Positions 49,465 to 58,849 of a stretch of 64,000 nucleotides of DNA are shown here, in pieces. How positions within the stretch are numbered: position 1 is the stretch's first letter; each line of letters begins with the position of its first letter. Where the stretch lies: the NCBI GenBank assembly GCA_965230965.1, contig OZ246401.1, forward strand, positions 186,001-250,000, in the 5' to 3' direction. This DNA comes from OLB23 sp965230965 (GTDB taxonomy: Bacteria; Patescibacteriota; Microgenomatia; UBA1406; HO2-37-13b). The notes below the pieces were generated by a model. The model was given only the letters and a program-made list of their open reading frames with translations, did no database searches and was not told the origin of the DNA. The position numbers and the translations under genes were made by a program.

Positions 49465-52443
49465 TCAATCCAAAAACTTCAATTCCCTAATTTCTTTCAT
49501 GACTTCACGAATAAGCTCTTTCAAATCTTTTACATCTTCATCACGAAGTGAAAATTCTCGACGCACTAACTTTCCTGTATATTTATCTGGCTCGACAAAA
49601 TCAAACATCCCTTCTGTTACTGTTGGAATAAATGTTTGGTCCAATTCGGTAAGCAGCTTGTAAAAAAGTAACTGTCGTTTATATGGTCCGCGAATACTTT
49701 CTGGCAAGGCAAGTTCTCTTTCTGAAAGTTGCACAGATGCAGTCTTACCCTCAATTTCATTTGCTGTTTTTGCACCCCCCGTTTTGTAATCTACAACACG
49801 AACAGTTTTTTTCTCTTTATCAACCCAATCAATACGATCCAAACGACCCGAAAGTGGAATATCATCTAATATTGTTTTTCCAAATCCAAATCCAAATTGG
49901 CGTTCAACATATAACACATCAATCTCTTCTTTATTATATGCGGCTATATAATTTTTTAACGACTCGTTTCCTTTCGTAAGATACTTTGAAAAATCTTCAT
50001 CAGTTAGAATTTCGCCTTTCAGTGATTCTTCCAATACTGGCGCAAGCATTGAAAAGGTTGGTACTTTTCCAGATGATTTTAACTGTACAAAATGCTCAAG
50101 GACTTTATGCATTGCTGTTCCATATGACATTTGTACAGGTTTTGATCGGGGAACACGCAATAGAGAATTGTCAATAAATTCTTGAGGATTTCGTAGATAT
50201 GTATTTAATGCCGTGCTAGAAAGTTTGAAGTTTTTAATAATCCGCAAGAAATATTCACGATCAGTAATAATAATCTGCGGAGCTTTTGGCTCAAGCATTC
50301 GTTCAAGATACTTATTGGATGTTTCAACATCCATAATGTCTGCAATTTTTTTAACACGCTTTTCACCCATTTCTTGCAAAAACATACTTGGCACAACTTC
50401 TCTACTACGACTTGTTTGCATTGTCGCTTCGGGATATGTAATGGTCACCGTTTCTTTTGCGCGTGTTATTGCAACATAAAACAATCGCCTTTCATCTTCA
50501 TTTTTTTCTTTCAAGGACAAATCTGTGAAAGGCGTAAGGCCAGCTGGCAAAGGAATCAAATTATACTTGCGCACATTTCCCCAATTTGTGTCGAAGCAAT
50601 GAATCAAAAATACATGCTGCCATTCACGACCTTTTGCTTTATGTACTGTAGAAATGTGTACCGCTCCTTTGCGCACATTTAAATCTTCTGCAAAAATACG
50701 AATATTGTGTTCCTGCATTGTGTCCATTGCAACAATAAAATCAGCGAGCTTCATTCTATGCTGCGATGCATTCATTGCTTTAACTTCACGATACAATGTA
50801 TTGACAGCTATAAGCAATTCGGCTTTTGCCGGTTGTTCTTTTATCCAAGCAAGATAGCCACTTTGATTTAATACATCTTCAAACCACAGAGTGAATGTTT
50901 TATTTGCATCTTCAGCAGACCATCGCACAAGATTTTCAACAAACTCTTCTAGCTGGCGAAAATCTAGGGGAGTAACCTCATTCGTTTGATGATGCTTCTT
51001 GAATGTGTCGTAACCAGATTGGATTAAAGAGAAGAGTGAAAGTTTTGCTTTTCCTGCTGCGCGCGCAGTTTTCATTACAAGCGTTTTATCAAGCGCAATC
51101 CAGTTATATGAAAGAACTTCATACATCGTATCGTCTTCACGATTATTTTTTATATCTGCAATCAAATGCAGGAAGCGCAAAAACTGCTGAATGGATTCTG
51201 TCGCAAGAATATTTTCTCCGCCATCAACTTCATATGCAATGCCCCATTTTTCTAAAATCTGTTGGATTTCGCCAGCTTCGTTATTTTTATGATAAAGGAT
51301 GGCGATTTCTTCCGGCTCTACTCCTTTTTCAATAAGTTTTTTTACTTGATCAGCAACATAAAAAATTTCGTGCGTTTGTGTTGGAAGCTCTGCAATCACA
51401 ATGGGTTCCCCACCTTTTTTATCGCTTTTAAGATGGGGAACTTCAGTTAGCGTGTTGTTTTTTATGACATCAATTGCAGCATCGCAGATTATTTGTGTAC
51501 ATCGATATACAGTTTCCAATTCAATTTTTTCTGCACCAGGATATTTTTTAAGAAACTGAAATGTATTCTCAACAGATGCTCCCTGAAATCTAAAAATGGA
51601 TTGATGCGGATCCCCTACAACAAAAATATTTGCTTTTTCTTCCCAATAACTTCCTAGTAAATCAACAACAGCATTTTGTGCAGAATTTGTATCTTGATAT
51701 TCATCAACTAGAAAATAGTGTAGCTTTTCCTGATATTCACGGAGAAGTTGAGCGTGTGAATTAAAAGCCTCTGCAACCAATGCAATCATATCATCGAAAT
51801 CATAGCGTTGAATTTCCTTTAGATCTTTATAATATGCTTCATATAAAAGACTGAGCTCTTCATTTTTTTCTTTTTGTGAAAGAAATTTTGTCAACGCAGT
51901 TTTTTTATCAGGTTTATTCTTATCCGCAAATTCCTCAGCAACTATTTTTTTAAACTGCTCAGGGTTAAAACCTTCGCGTTTTAATTGAGAAATTGAAGAA
52001 ATAATGTCATCAATATAAAAATACTGTTGATTAAAAGGCTTAAGAGCTTTTAATGATGCTTGATCAATAAGTCGCTGAAACAGATCGTATTTTTCAAGCT
52101 CGCCTAGAGGCTCGCTTTTTCTATCAATAGAAAAGTATTCTGGATTTGAGCGGATAACATCGGCACAAAAAGAATGAAATGTTGAGATGTTGACATAATA
52201 TCCATCTTTTCCAATCATAGAAACAACGCGCTCACGCATATTTGCAGCGGCAGACTCTGTAAATGTGAGCGCAAGAATTGCATACGGCGGCGTATCAGTT
52301 GATGTGATAATGTGGGCGATACGCGCAGCGAGCACTTGGGTTTTCCCCGTTCCTGGACCTGCAAGAACCATAACAGGACCATCAATAGTCTCAACAGCTT
52401 TGCGCTGCTCTTTATTCAGCGAAGCTAGAATTGTATCCATCAT
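49465..52443 (-). CDS. UvrD/Rep-type helicase fused to PD-(D/E)XK nuclease
   Basis: 992 residues. SF1A helicase motifs: LAGPGTGKTQVLAARIAH (motif I), LTFTESAAANMRERV (Ia), LVDEYQDTNSAQNAVV (II), VGDPHQSIFRFQGA (III), TVYRCTQ (IV), STVHKAKGREWQHVFL (V), YVAITRAKETV (VI). The C-terminal region has a RecB/AddB-like nuclease: GRLDRIDWVD...VVDYKTG near residues 860-889 and the QLLFY helix. An AddA-like enzyme for double-strand break processing or for branched DNA. ATG at 52443 or 52440; overlaps the FemAB-like gene's stop by 4 bases. Confidence 0.92.
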   Translation of the reverse strand: MMDTILASLNKEQRKAVETIDGPVMVLAGPGTGKTQVLAARIAHIITSTDTPPYAILALTFTESAAANMRERVVSMIGKDGYYVNISTFHSFCADVIRSNPEYFSIDRKSEPLGELEKYDLFQRLIDQASLKALKPFNQQYFYIDDIISSISQLKREGFNPEQFKKIVAEEFADKNKPDKKTALTKFLSQKEKNEELSLLYEAYYKDLKEIQRYDFDDMIALVAEAFNSHAQLLREYQEKLHYFLVDEYQDTNSAQNAVVDLLGSYWEEKANIFVVGDPHQSIFRFQGASVENTFQFLKKYPGAEKIELETVYRCTQIICDAAIDVIKNNTLTEVPHLKSDKKGGEPIVIAELPTQTHEIFYVADQVKKLIEKGVEPEEIAILYHKNNEAGEIQQILEKWGIAYEVDGGENILATESIQQFLRFLHLIADIKNNREDDTMYEVLSYNWIALDKTLVMKTARAAGKAKLSLFSLIQSGYDTFKKHHQTNEVTPLDFRQLEEFVENLVRWSAEDANKTFTLWFEDVLNQSGYLAWIKEQPAKAELLIAVNTLYREVKAMNASQHRMKLADFIVAMDTMQEHNIRIFAEDLNVRKGAVHISTVHKAKGREWQHVFLIHCFDTNWGNVRKYNLIPLPAGLTPFTDLSLKEKNEDERRLFYVAITRAKETVTITYPEATMQTSRSREVVPSMFLQEMGEKRVKKIADIMDVETSNKYLERMLEPKAPQIIITDREYFLRIIKNFKLSSTALNTYLRNPQEFIDNSLLRVPRSKPVQMSYGTAMHKVLEHFVQLKSSGKVPTFSMLAPVLEESLKGEILTDEDFSKYLTKGNESLKNYIAAYNKEEIDVLYVERQFGFGFGKTILDDIPLSGRLDRIDWVDKEKKTVRVVDYKTGGAKTANEIEGKTASVQLSERELALPESIRGPYKRQLLFYKLLTELDQTFIPTVTEGMFDFVEPDKYTGKLVRREFSLRDEDVKDLKELIREVMKEIRELKFLD

Positions 52444-53441
52444 AATAGAAATTTTTTGCGGAATGATTGGGCTGTATTGAACGCACTATAGATAAAAGAA
52501 TTTTCGACAAGATCAAAGCTTCCACAAAATTCATAGAAATATGCCCCGAAGCCTTCCTTAAATCGTGTGAAGCCACCCCATGCGGTCGATGCATCATAAT
52601 CAGGTGGAAGCGATCCCCACATATCAAATTCTTTGCATTTTTGTTGCTTTCCAAATTTAATTACTTCCCACATTAAAAGATTTGATGCCATTAAATTTTT
52701 GTGGAGTTCTGAGGAACCTCCATATGGATAATACAAGACATTATTAAAAACAAATGTATGGTATGCCGATAGAGGCGTATTTTCATAGAATGCTATGAAA
52801 ATATGTGACATTGAATCCTTTAAAGTGTCAAAAACAATCTTATGATAATTTTTTGTATGGCCATGATATTTTTGGCGAGCAGTTGTTTCAAAATATAGTT
52901 GCGAAAATATTTCAAAACCTTCATCGTTGGTCATTTCTTTCACAACCACTCCTTTTTTTTGCGCAAGGCGAATGTTGTATCGAGTTTTTGATTTCATGTG
53001 TGCAAGCATCTGATCTTCACTTTGTGTGAGATCCATTTTTTGCGTCCAGATAGGGAAGAGTGAATGTTGTGCTGGACGCAGATGTTTCATGACTGCCGAG
53101 TTTTTTATTTTCTTATCAAATGTGTCGCGCGACACATTTGGCTCCAGCTCTACTAAAATTGCGCGACGGTTTTTTGCTTCAGCTTTTAATTGTTCGATGA
53201 CAGCAACAGAAGGAAAAACGCTCCGCGGTAAATAACCAACAGTAAAAGGGGACCGCGGAATCTTATGAAATGTTACCTGAAAAATATTTTGCAGCCTGTT
53301 TCCATCAAACTCGCCGAGGCGCACCACATCAATACCCATTTTTTTGCGCGCCTCTCCCCATTCCCAACTTTGCATAGGGTAGGTAGCAACAACGTTTACT
53401 TTTTTTGGATCAAAGTCGTCCTCAAGAACCCTGCATGTCAT
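52440..53441 (-). CDS. FemAB/FemX-like peptidyltransferase (GNAT fold)
   Basis: 333 residues. Two GNAT-like halves; SKTRYNIRLAQKKGVVV and PYGGSSELHKNLMASNLLMWEVIKFGKQ...FDMWG are typical of FemX/MurM proteins that add amino acids from aminoacyl-tRNA to lipid II peptide. So probably builds interpeptide bridges. Leaderless promoter: minus-strand TATACT (53453-53448) ends six bases before the ATG, with the 17-bp palindrome (53457-53493) just upstream. Coupled to the helicase-nuclease gene downstream. Confidence 0.88.
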   Translation of the reverse strand: MTCRVLEDDFDPKKVNVVATYPMQSWEWGEARKKMGIDVVRLGEFDGNRLQNIFQVTFHKIPRSPFTVGYLPRSVFPSVAVIEQLKAEAKNRRAILVELEPNVSRDTFDKKIKNSAVMKHLRPAQHSLFPIWTQKMDLTQSEDQMLAHMKSKTRYNIRLAQKKGVVVKEMTNDEGFEIFSQLYFETTARQKYHGHTKNYHKIVFDTLKDSMSHIFIAFYENTPLSAYHTFVFNNVLYYPYGGSSELHKNLMASNLLMWEVIKFGKQQKCKEFDMWGSLPPDYDASTAWGGFTRFKEGFGAYFYEFCGSFDLVENSFIYSAFNTAQSFRKKFLL

Positions 53442-53456
53442 GCAGATAGTATAGCA

Positions 53457-53493
53457 TTGAAGACCGTAACCTGGTACAGGTTACGGTCTTCAA
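53457..53493. repeat. Perfect 17-bp inverted repeat with 3-base loop
   Basis: TTGAAGACCGTAACCTG, loop GTA, exact complement. It includes the stop codon of pcrA (53492-53490) and ends four bases before the femX-like -10 box. Terminator of pcrA and possibly operator for the femX-like gene; shares GAAGACCGT with the motifs at 12341 and 18141. Confidence 0.75.
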
Positions 53494-55289
53494 AATACGT
53501 CATCCGCATGCTCAATATATGTATTTCCCCCGCCTACCTTCTCTTGAATGAATCGCGAAACCTGGGTATAGCCACCACGCCCAAACATACGTCGACGTTC
53601 AGCATACGTTAAATACAACTTTTTCTTTGCGCGCGTTACGCCAACATACAAAAGTCGACGCTCTTCTTCAAGCTCGTCCTTATCAAATATTGAGCGCGAA
53701 TGCGGCAAAATTCCCTCTTCCATTCCAACAATAAACACAAATGGAAATTCCAAACCTTTTGCTTGATGCATCGTCATCATACGAACGCCATGCTTCCCTT
53801 TTTTATGACGCTCATTTTCAGAATATTCCGACTCTACAAGCGCGATCTGTTCCAAAAAACTATTCACATCATTAAATTGTTGTGCGACAGATCGCAACTC
53901 TTTTATATTTTCCAATCTTGGGCCATCTTCTGGATCATCAGGATCATAGATACCAAGATATTCTGTTTCATCTAAAATTTTTTCAATCAATCGCTCACTT
54001 GAATATGTTGAGTCATCGTTTTTGAGTGACTCAATAAATGAAGTTAATTTTGCATATCGCTGTTTACCAATTTTTTTTGCCCTGCCTTGTGAAACTTCAT
54101 CCTCCGGATTTACAGTCAATCGCACATAAGCAAGAATATCTTTAATTTCTTTTCGCTCATAAAAGCGTGTTCCTCCGATCAACACATACGGAATCCCGTA
54201 ATGGAGGAACACTTCTTCAATAACACGCGACTGTGCATTCATCCTATAAAGCACTGCAAAATCATCATATTCATATGTGTGCAGATGCTTCTTAATTTCT
54301 TCAGCAATAAAAACCGCCTCTTGTTCTTCGTTCATGAGTTGCAAAATGGTCACATCATCGCCTTCGACATTATCGGTAAAAAGTTTTAAAACGGGATGGC
54401 TACCATTTTCGACAATAATGTCGTAGGCAAAATTCAAAACATTTTGCGTTGAACGATAATTTTGTTCAAGATGAAACACCTGCACATCATCAAAATCTTC
54501 TTCAAAACGCGATAGATTCTTTATATCTGCTCCTCGCCATGAATAAATGCTCTGAGCAAAATCACCAACAACAGTTATATTTTTCTTTTCGCCAGCTAAA
54601 TATTTTGCCATTGCATACTGACCGGCATTTGTATCTTGAAATTCATCAACCAGCACATAATCAAACATATCGGCATATTTTTTACGGACATCTTCATGAT
54701 CTTCACACATTTTTACTATTTTGAAAATTAGATCATCAAAATCAACTGCGTTATTTTTTTCAAGACGGCGCTGATATTCAGCATATAGTTGCGCCATATA
54801 TAAACTATATTCATCGTCAGCAAATGTTTTTAGTTGCGCAGGTGTTAATAAATTATCTTTTGCACCAGAAATGCGATACTTGACCGATTTTGAAGTAATC
54901 TTTCGCAAAACATGTGGAGGATTTTCTTTCATAATCTGTTTAATCAGCCCCTCAGAGTCATCTTCATCGTAAATAACAAAATTAAAATCAAGGCCGGCAT
55001 AATGAGCTTGATGTCGCAAAAGTTTTGCACCAAGTGAATGAAACGTGCCAGTAAAGCCCAAATCCTTTTTAACACGCAATTTCATTTCTTGGGCTGCTTT
55101 ATTTGTGAAAGTCATCATCGCAATGCGCGAAGCGTCAATCTTTTTTTCTTCAATCAAATACAATACTTTGTAGGTAAGCACGCGTGTTTTTCCTGATCCG
55201 GCACCAGCCAAGATAACTGAGGGCCCGTCTGTATGGGTAACAGCTGCAAGTTGATTTTTATTTAGTTGTGCTAAGAGGTCTTTATCCAT
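53490..55289 (-). CDS. PcrA/UvrD-type DNA helicase
   Basis: About 599 residues, shorter than the usual 700-750. Motifs: VILAGAGSGKTRVLTYKVLYL is split here as ILAGAGSGKTRV (I), MMTFTNKAAQEMKLRV (Ia), VDEFQDTNAGQ (II), VGDFAQSIYSWRGA (III), QNYRSTQN (IV), MTMHQAKGLEFPFVF (V), YVGVTRAKKKL (VI). Repair/replication helicase. ATG at 55289 (MDKDLLAQLNKNQ) matches the family start; the frame stays open further upstream but overlaps the TIM gene on the other strand. The C-terminal Tudor-like tail of PcrA is missing. Confidence 0.93.
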   Translation of the reverse strand: MDKDLLAQLNKNQLAAVTHTDGPSVILAGAGSGKTRVLTYKVLYLIEEKKIDASRIAMMTFTNKAAQEMKLRVKKDLGFTGTFHSLGAKLLRHQAHYAGLDFNFVIYDEDDSEGLIKQIMKENPPHVLRKITSKSVKYRISGAKDNLLTPAQLKTFADDEYSLYMAQLYAEYQRRLEKNNAVDFDDLIFKIVKMCEDHEDVRKKYADMFDYVLVDEFQDTNAGQYAMAKYLAGEKKNITVVGDFAQSIYSWRGADIKNLSRFEEDFDDVQVFHLEQNYRSTQNVLNFAYDIIVENGSHPVLKLFTDNVEGDDVTILQLMNEEQEAVFIAEEIKKHLHTYEYDDFAVLYRMNAQSRVIEEVFLHYGIPYVLIGGTRFYERKEIKDILAYVRLTVNPEDEVSQGRAKKIGKQRYAKLTSFIESLKNDDSTYSSERLIEKILDETEYLGIYDPDDPEDGPRLENIKELRSVAQQFNDVNSFLEQIALVESEYSENERHKKGKHGVRMMTMHQAKGLEFPFVFIVGMEEGILPHSRSIFDKDELEEERRLLYVGVTRAKKKLYLTYAERRRMFGRGGYTQVSRFIQEKVGGGNTYIEHADDVF

Positions 55290-55291
55290 AC

Positions 55292-55297
55292 TATAAT
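55292..55297 (+). promoter_or_regulatory. -10 box of the TIM gene
   Basis: TATAAT, 11 bases before the ATG at 55309; lies in the 20-base gap between divergent starts of pcrA and the TIM gene. Confidence 0.5.
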
Positions 55298-55308
55298 GGT
55301 TCCATATT

Positions 55309-55965
55309 ATGAAATATATCGTTGCTAATTGGAAGGCGCATTTTAGCCTTGAAGAGGTGCAAAAATGGTTGCATGATTTTTCAGCGCTTCCACTCAATAA
55401 ATGTGAAGGGAAAGTCGAGATCATTATTTGTCCTCCCTTCCCTTTTCTAGAAGCGCTTAGTGACAGGTTATATGAACCTATGATTAAAATCGGCGCGCAA
55501 GATATCTCACAGTTTACACAAGGTGCGCACACTGGCGAGGTGACAGCAGAAACGCTGTCAGGGCTTGTTGATTATGTCATTATCGGCCACAGCGAGCGCC
55601 GCGGCCAACTAGGAGAGGCCGATGAAACAATCGCTACAAAATGCGAACGCGCATTAGAACATAACATTCAGCCAATATTATGCGTTCGCGGCCAACAAGA
55701 TGCTATTCACAAGACTGTGCAATTCATTGCCTACGAACCTGTTGAAGCTATTGGCAGTGGCGAAAATATGCCGCTCAATGAAGTTATCACAATGAAAAAA
55801 TCTCTTAACCTTGCCTTGGAACAAAAATTTCTTTATGGAGGCTCTGTCAAACCAGATGATGCTGCAATGTATTTACAATCTTCTGATATTGACGGCGTTA
55901 TTGTAGGAGGATCCTCACTTATTCCTGATGAGCTGTTCGCGATTGCACTTTCCGCTAGAACATAA
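55309..55965 (+). CDS. tpiA: Triosephosphate isomerase
   Basis: 218 residues, shorter than the usual 250. Catalytic Lys in IVANWKAH, His in IIGHSERRG, Glu in AYEPVEAIGSG, and the phosphate-binding LYGGSVKPDD...GVIVGGSSL are all there. Interconverts DHAP and glyceraldehyde 3-phosphate. Short version with reduced loops is common in CPR. Overlaps the convergent gene by 11 bases. Confidence 0.95.
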   Translation: MKYIVANWKAHFSLEEVQKWLHDFSALPLNKCEGKVEIIICPPFPFLEALSDRLYEPMIKIGAQDISQFTQGAHTGEVTAETLSGLVDYVIIGHSERRGQLGEADETIATKCERALEHNIQPILCVRGQQDAIHKTVQFIAYEPVEAIGSGENMPLNEVITMKKSLNLALEQKFLYGGSVKPDDAAMYLQSSDIDGVIVGGSSLIPDELFAIALSART

Positions 55966-56713
55966 ATGCGAACGCAATTAGACCAAATGATATCAAAGCT
56001 GCCACAAGACTCGCATTATAATCACCACCCGTTTTCAGGAGAGTTGGTGATGATGATTTTGTTGGTGTCAGTGTGCCAGATAATGAAGCCATAGATTTCG
56101 TAGGCGTCAGAGTTGTTGTAATAGCTCCTGTCACCTGCGGTGTCGCAGTTGCAGCCCTAAATACAAGCGGCGTAGGCGTACTTGTCGGCGCACTTAAAAA
56201 AGTTGTCGGTGTGGGTGCTTGTGCTTGAGTATTAGCGCCATTAGTTGCTTCATTCTCATCAAATTCCAAAAGACTTAGCTCTGCGTCTTTCTCTTCCAAT
56301 TTTTTATCTTCAGTGACTGTTGGTGAGATTCGCTGTGGCACCTTGGTAACTACTGGCCTTGAGGGCAATGGTGTCTCGACAACCTCCTGTTCATTATTCT
56401 TAAATACGATACTTATTGCTACAACAAGAAAAACAAATACGCACAGTCCAATAAGTCCTACAACATATCGAGATGATAATTGTTGTGGCGCTTTATCAAT
56501 TGCTGCTTTTTTTACAGTAAGCGGTGTATTTTTTGATGTTTTTATAGGCTGAAAAACACCCTCAGCAAAATCGGGCAGCACCACATCTTTTTTCTCTTTC
56601 TTAACCTTATCTTTACGCGAGATTAAATACAGCTCAATCAAAATTGCAACAAATGTAAAGAAGAAAGCAACAACAGCTACTAGACTTACCGAAGATAATA
56701 GTTGTAATAACAT
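55955..56713 (-). CDS. Membrane protein with Thr/Pro-rich linker and LKTGG tail
   Basis: 252 residues. Two N-terminal helices (about 8-32 and 82-104) around a charged cytoplasmic loop, then a Thr/Pro/Ser-rich stretch (about 115-220) and a C-terminal LLKTGGDYNAS followed by a hydrophobic helix up to the last residue. The tail looks like a degenerate LPXTG-type signal without positively charged end. Downstream of the LPKTG protein with a 2-base gap. Function unknown; surface exposure likely. Confidence 0.65.
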   Translation of the reverse strand: MLLQLLSSVSLVAVVAFFFTFVAILIELYLISRKDKVKKEKKDVVLPDFAEGVFQPIKTSKNTPLTVKKAAIDKAPQQLSSRYVVGLIGLCVFVFLVVAISIVFKNNEQEVVETPLPSRPVVTKVPQRISPTVTEDKKLEEKDAELSLLEFDENEATNGANTQAQAPTPTTFLSAPTSTPTPLVFRAATATPQVTGAITTTLTPTKSMASLSGTLTPTKSSSPTLLKTGGDYNASLVAALISFGLIAFAFMF

Positions 56714-56715
56714 AT

Positions 56716-58026
56716 TTATAGTAAAAATATCATTCCTGCTCCCATAATAACTAAAACCATGCTTGCAATACCAAAAGGAATGATGCTGCTTCCTGTTTTT
56801 GGCAATGATGGAACCGCTGTTGGCAATATGTCTGTAGGCATTGGTGTTTCTGTGATGAGTTCAGCTGTTGGTGAAGCTATTGGTGTTAATGTAGCTGATG
56901 GGGTTGCATCACCAAGTACAGACTCGCCACTTTTTTCAATAAAAAATGAACGCTCTAATACAACAGGTACATTTTGATCATTTTGAGTTGTTACTTTTAA
57001 TGTGTGTTCACCCGGACTTAAATCGAATGTTGGTTGAAATTGCCAAACTTTGTTTGATCCAATTTTTGTTTCAAAAATTCTTCCAGATGGCTCAAGAACA
57101 ACACGCACATTTTTTTGTGCAATACCTGTACCTTTGATTAATGGTCTTGTTCCAGGTATGACTGCCTTATCTCGCGGGAAAATAATGTCAATATCAGCAA
57201 CTTTCTGCACATCTTCAGCGAGCTGCAAAAGATTACTTTGCGACTCACCTAGAATCACACCTTTTTCTTGGCTGCCCTTAACATCCTTACTAAGCGCGAT
57301 TACTGATGTTGCAGAGTCGATGTCACCCAATGTTGAAGTCAGCTTTTTTGTTGCACCACTTTCATCAATAATCTCAATAATCACTCCTTCATCAGGTTGT
57401 GGGAAAATAGGTTCATATGTCGCACTATTAAAGATACAGCATGGTGAGATTGCAAAGCTTCCATCATCCTTCGCTTGTGCTAAGAGTGGATGCGCTGAAC
57501 CTATATAGATCAAAACAATGGCCTCTGGAGCAACCTTTCCTCCATCCTCAATGATCTTCCCAACAATTGGATCAAGATTGAGTGGATTTTTTAGATAGTG
57601 CGCTGTTTTAAATTGAAAAGGAATCTCTGGTGTTTGCCCTACTGACGCACCGTCTACAAATAAATTATAGTAATAGTCTGTGTTTGAAGTGAGATTACTG
57701 ATGGTGACAACATGATTGCGTCGTGGAGCAGGACTATCAGCAATATCGCGCTTATCGTATGCTTTCATTGCAATATCACTTGATGATGCTCCATATGCAA
57801 TAAACCCCGATGTTGGCTTTTCAGTCTGCCAATAAATAGTTACCGTATTGTCGCGAATATTTGCCACCTCGGTTCGTTCGATAGGAATATTCGCGTTTTT
57901 GGGTTTCTTTTCGGGATTTTTATGAGAGAAAAAAGAGATGAGACCACCAACAACAAGAATCAGAGCCAGAAGCACAGCAATACCTGGTATTTGTCCAGAC
58001 CGTTGTTGATGTAACTTGTAATACAT
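56716..58026 (-). CDS. Surface protein with FN3-like domain and LPKTG C-terminal motif
   Basis: 436 residues. N-terminal helix (about 15-33), fibronectin-III-like domain (TVTIYWQTEKPTSGFIAYG...TSNTDYYYNLFVDG) about 50-135, middle beta region (150-260), Ig-like domain (IIFPRDKAVIPGTRPLIKG...FDLSPGEHTLKV) about 270-355, a Thr/Pro linker, and SLPKTGSSIIPFGIASMVL at the end with a hydrophobic helix. The arrangement is that of sortase substrates except that the basic tail is missing. Possibly anchored to wall or membrane. No sortase gene in the window. Confidence 0.75.
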   Translation of the reverse strand: MYYKLHQQRSGQIPGIAVLLALILVVGGLISFFSHKNPEKKPKNANIPIERTEVANIRDNTVTIYWQTEKPTSGFIAYGASSSDIAMKAYDKRDIADSPAPRRNHVVTISNLTSNTDYYYNLFVDGASVGQTPEIPFQFKTAHYLKNPLNLDPIVGKIIEDGGKVAPEAIVLIYIGSAHPLLAQAKDDGSFAISPCCIFNSATYEPIFPQPDEGVIIEIIDESGATKKLTSTLGDIDSATSVIALSKDVKGSQEKGVILGESQSNLLQLAEDVQKVADIDIIFPRDKAVIPGTRPLIKGTGIAQKNVRVVLEPSGRIFETKIGSNKVWQFQPTFDLSPGEHTLKVTTQNDQNVPVVLERSFFIEKSGESVLGDATPSATLTPIASPTAELITETPMPTDILPTAVPSLPKTGSSIIPFGIASMVLVIMGAGMIFLL

Positions 58027-58028
58027 GT

Positions 58029-58214
58029 TTATTTTCTTTTTTCTAATTCTGTGAAAATGTTTTTATCAATATTGGTTTTAATTGGCTGTGAAAATCGTGC
58101 ATTTATTTCTTCAATTTTTTGTGTATTAGCCACATGAACCAAGTCGGCCGCGATCCAACCGAGAATTGTAAGAAAAATCGTTATTGTGATAATCAAAAGC
58201 TCCTTTTGACTCAT
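58029..58214 (-). CDS. Small single-helix membrane protein
   Basis: 61 residues: one hydrophobic helix (about 6-26, LLIITITIFLTILGWIAADL) and a polar tail (QPIKTNIDKNIFTELEKRK). Between pilO (14-base gap) and the LPKTG protein gene (2-base gap). Could be a small pilus or anchor component; no family recognised. Confidence 0.6.
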   Translation of the reverse strand: MSQKELLIITITIFLTILGWIAADLVHVANTQKIEEINARFSQPIKTNIDKNIFTELEKRK

Positions 58215-58228
58215 TTGTTCAGTATACG

Positions 58229-58849
58229 TTACAAATAATAGGCTTGCACGTTCATTTTCAGCTTAACAAAGGCCGGTATGGCAGAACTAGAGGCTTTCAC
58301 ATCTTTACTCGAAACAATATCAATTGACTGTATAGTTTTAATTCTTCTTTGCTGCGCAAGCGCGTTTACAAAACGCACTGTATCATCATATGATCCGGCG
58401 ATGCCGACATCAATCTTAACTCCGTATAATTCACCGGGCTTTAATTCTGTTTTTTTTTCACTTTTTATTTGAAGGCCTTCAATGGAAACATTATCTATGG
58501 TAATATTTTCTGCTGCAGCAACCTTGCGAATATCTTGAATAAGCACATCAACTTTTGGACTGTCAGGAAGAGCTGTATTTAGCAAATGCACCTTTGGGCG
58601 AACTAACTCGAGCTCTGCTTGAAGCTGCAATACCTTCGAAATATTTTCTTCATATACCTTGTTAATGCGAGCTAAATCTTCACCCTCTTTATGCAATGCA
58701 ACCGCAATAGACAAAACTGGTCGAATAACAAAATATGCGAAGAAGGATGAAACAAGCAAAAACAAAATCGCGTAACTAAAATCCTGAACCTTACGCTGTT
58801 TAAGCTGCTCCATCAAATTCTTCTTTTCTGGTTTTTGTTCTGTGTTCAT
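58229..58849 (-). CDS. pilO: Type IV pilus assembly protein PilO-like
   Basis: 206 residues. One N-terminal helix (about 25-50), coiled coil (HKEGEDLARINKVYEENISKV...), then a ferredoxin-like domain with LPDSPKVDVLIQDIRKVAAAENITIDNV and the GSYDDTVRFVNALAQQRRI segment typical of PilO. Forms the inner-membrane alignment complex with PilN. Overlaps pilN by 4 bases. Confidence 0.85.
   Translation of the reverse strand: MNTEQKPEKKNLMEQLKQRKVQDFSYAILFLLVSSFFAYFVIRPVLSIAVALHKEGEDLARINKVYEENISKVLQLQAELELVRPKVHLLNTALPDSPKVDVLIQDIRKVAAAENITIDNVSIEGLQIKSEKKTELKPGELYGVKIDVGIAGSYDDTVRFVNALAQQRRIKTIQSIDIVSSKDVKASSSAIPAFVKLKMNVQAYYL

Noticed and set aside
55290..55532. 81-residue N-terminal extension of the PcrA helicase
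   Set aside because: It overlaps the TIM gene on the other strand and has no family match; the helicase starts at MDKDLL.
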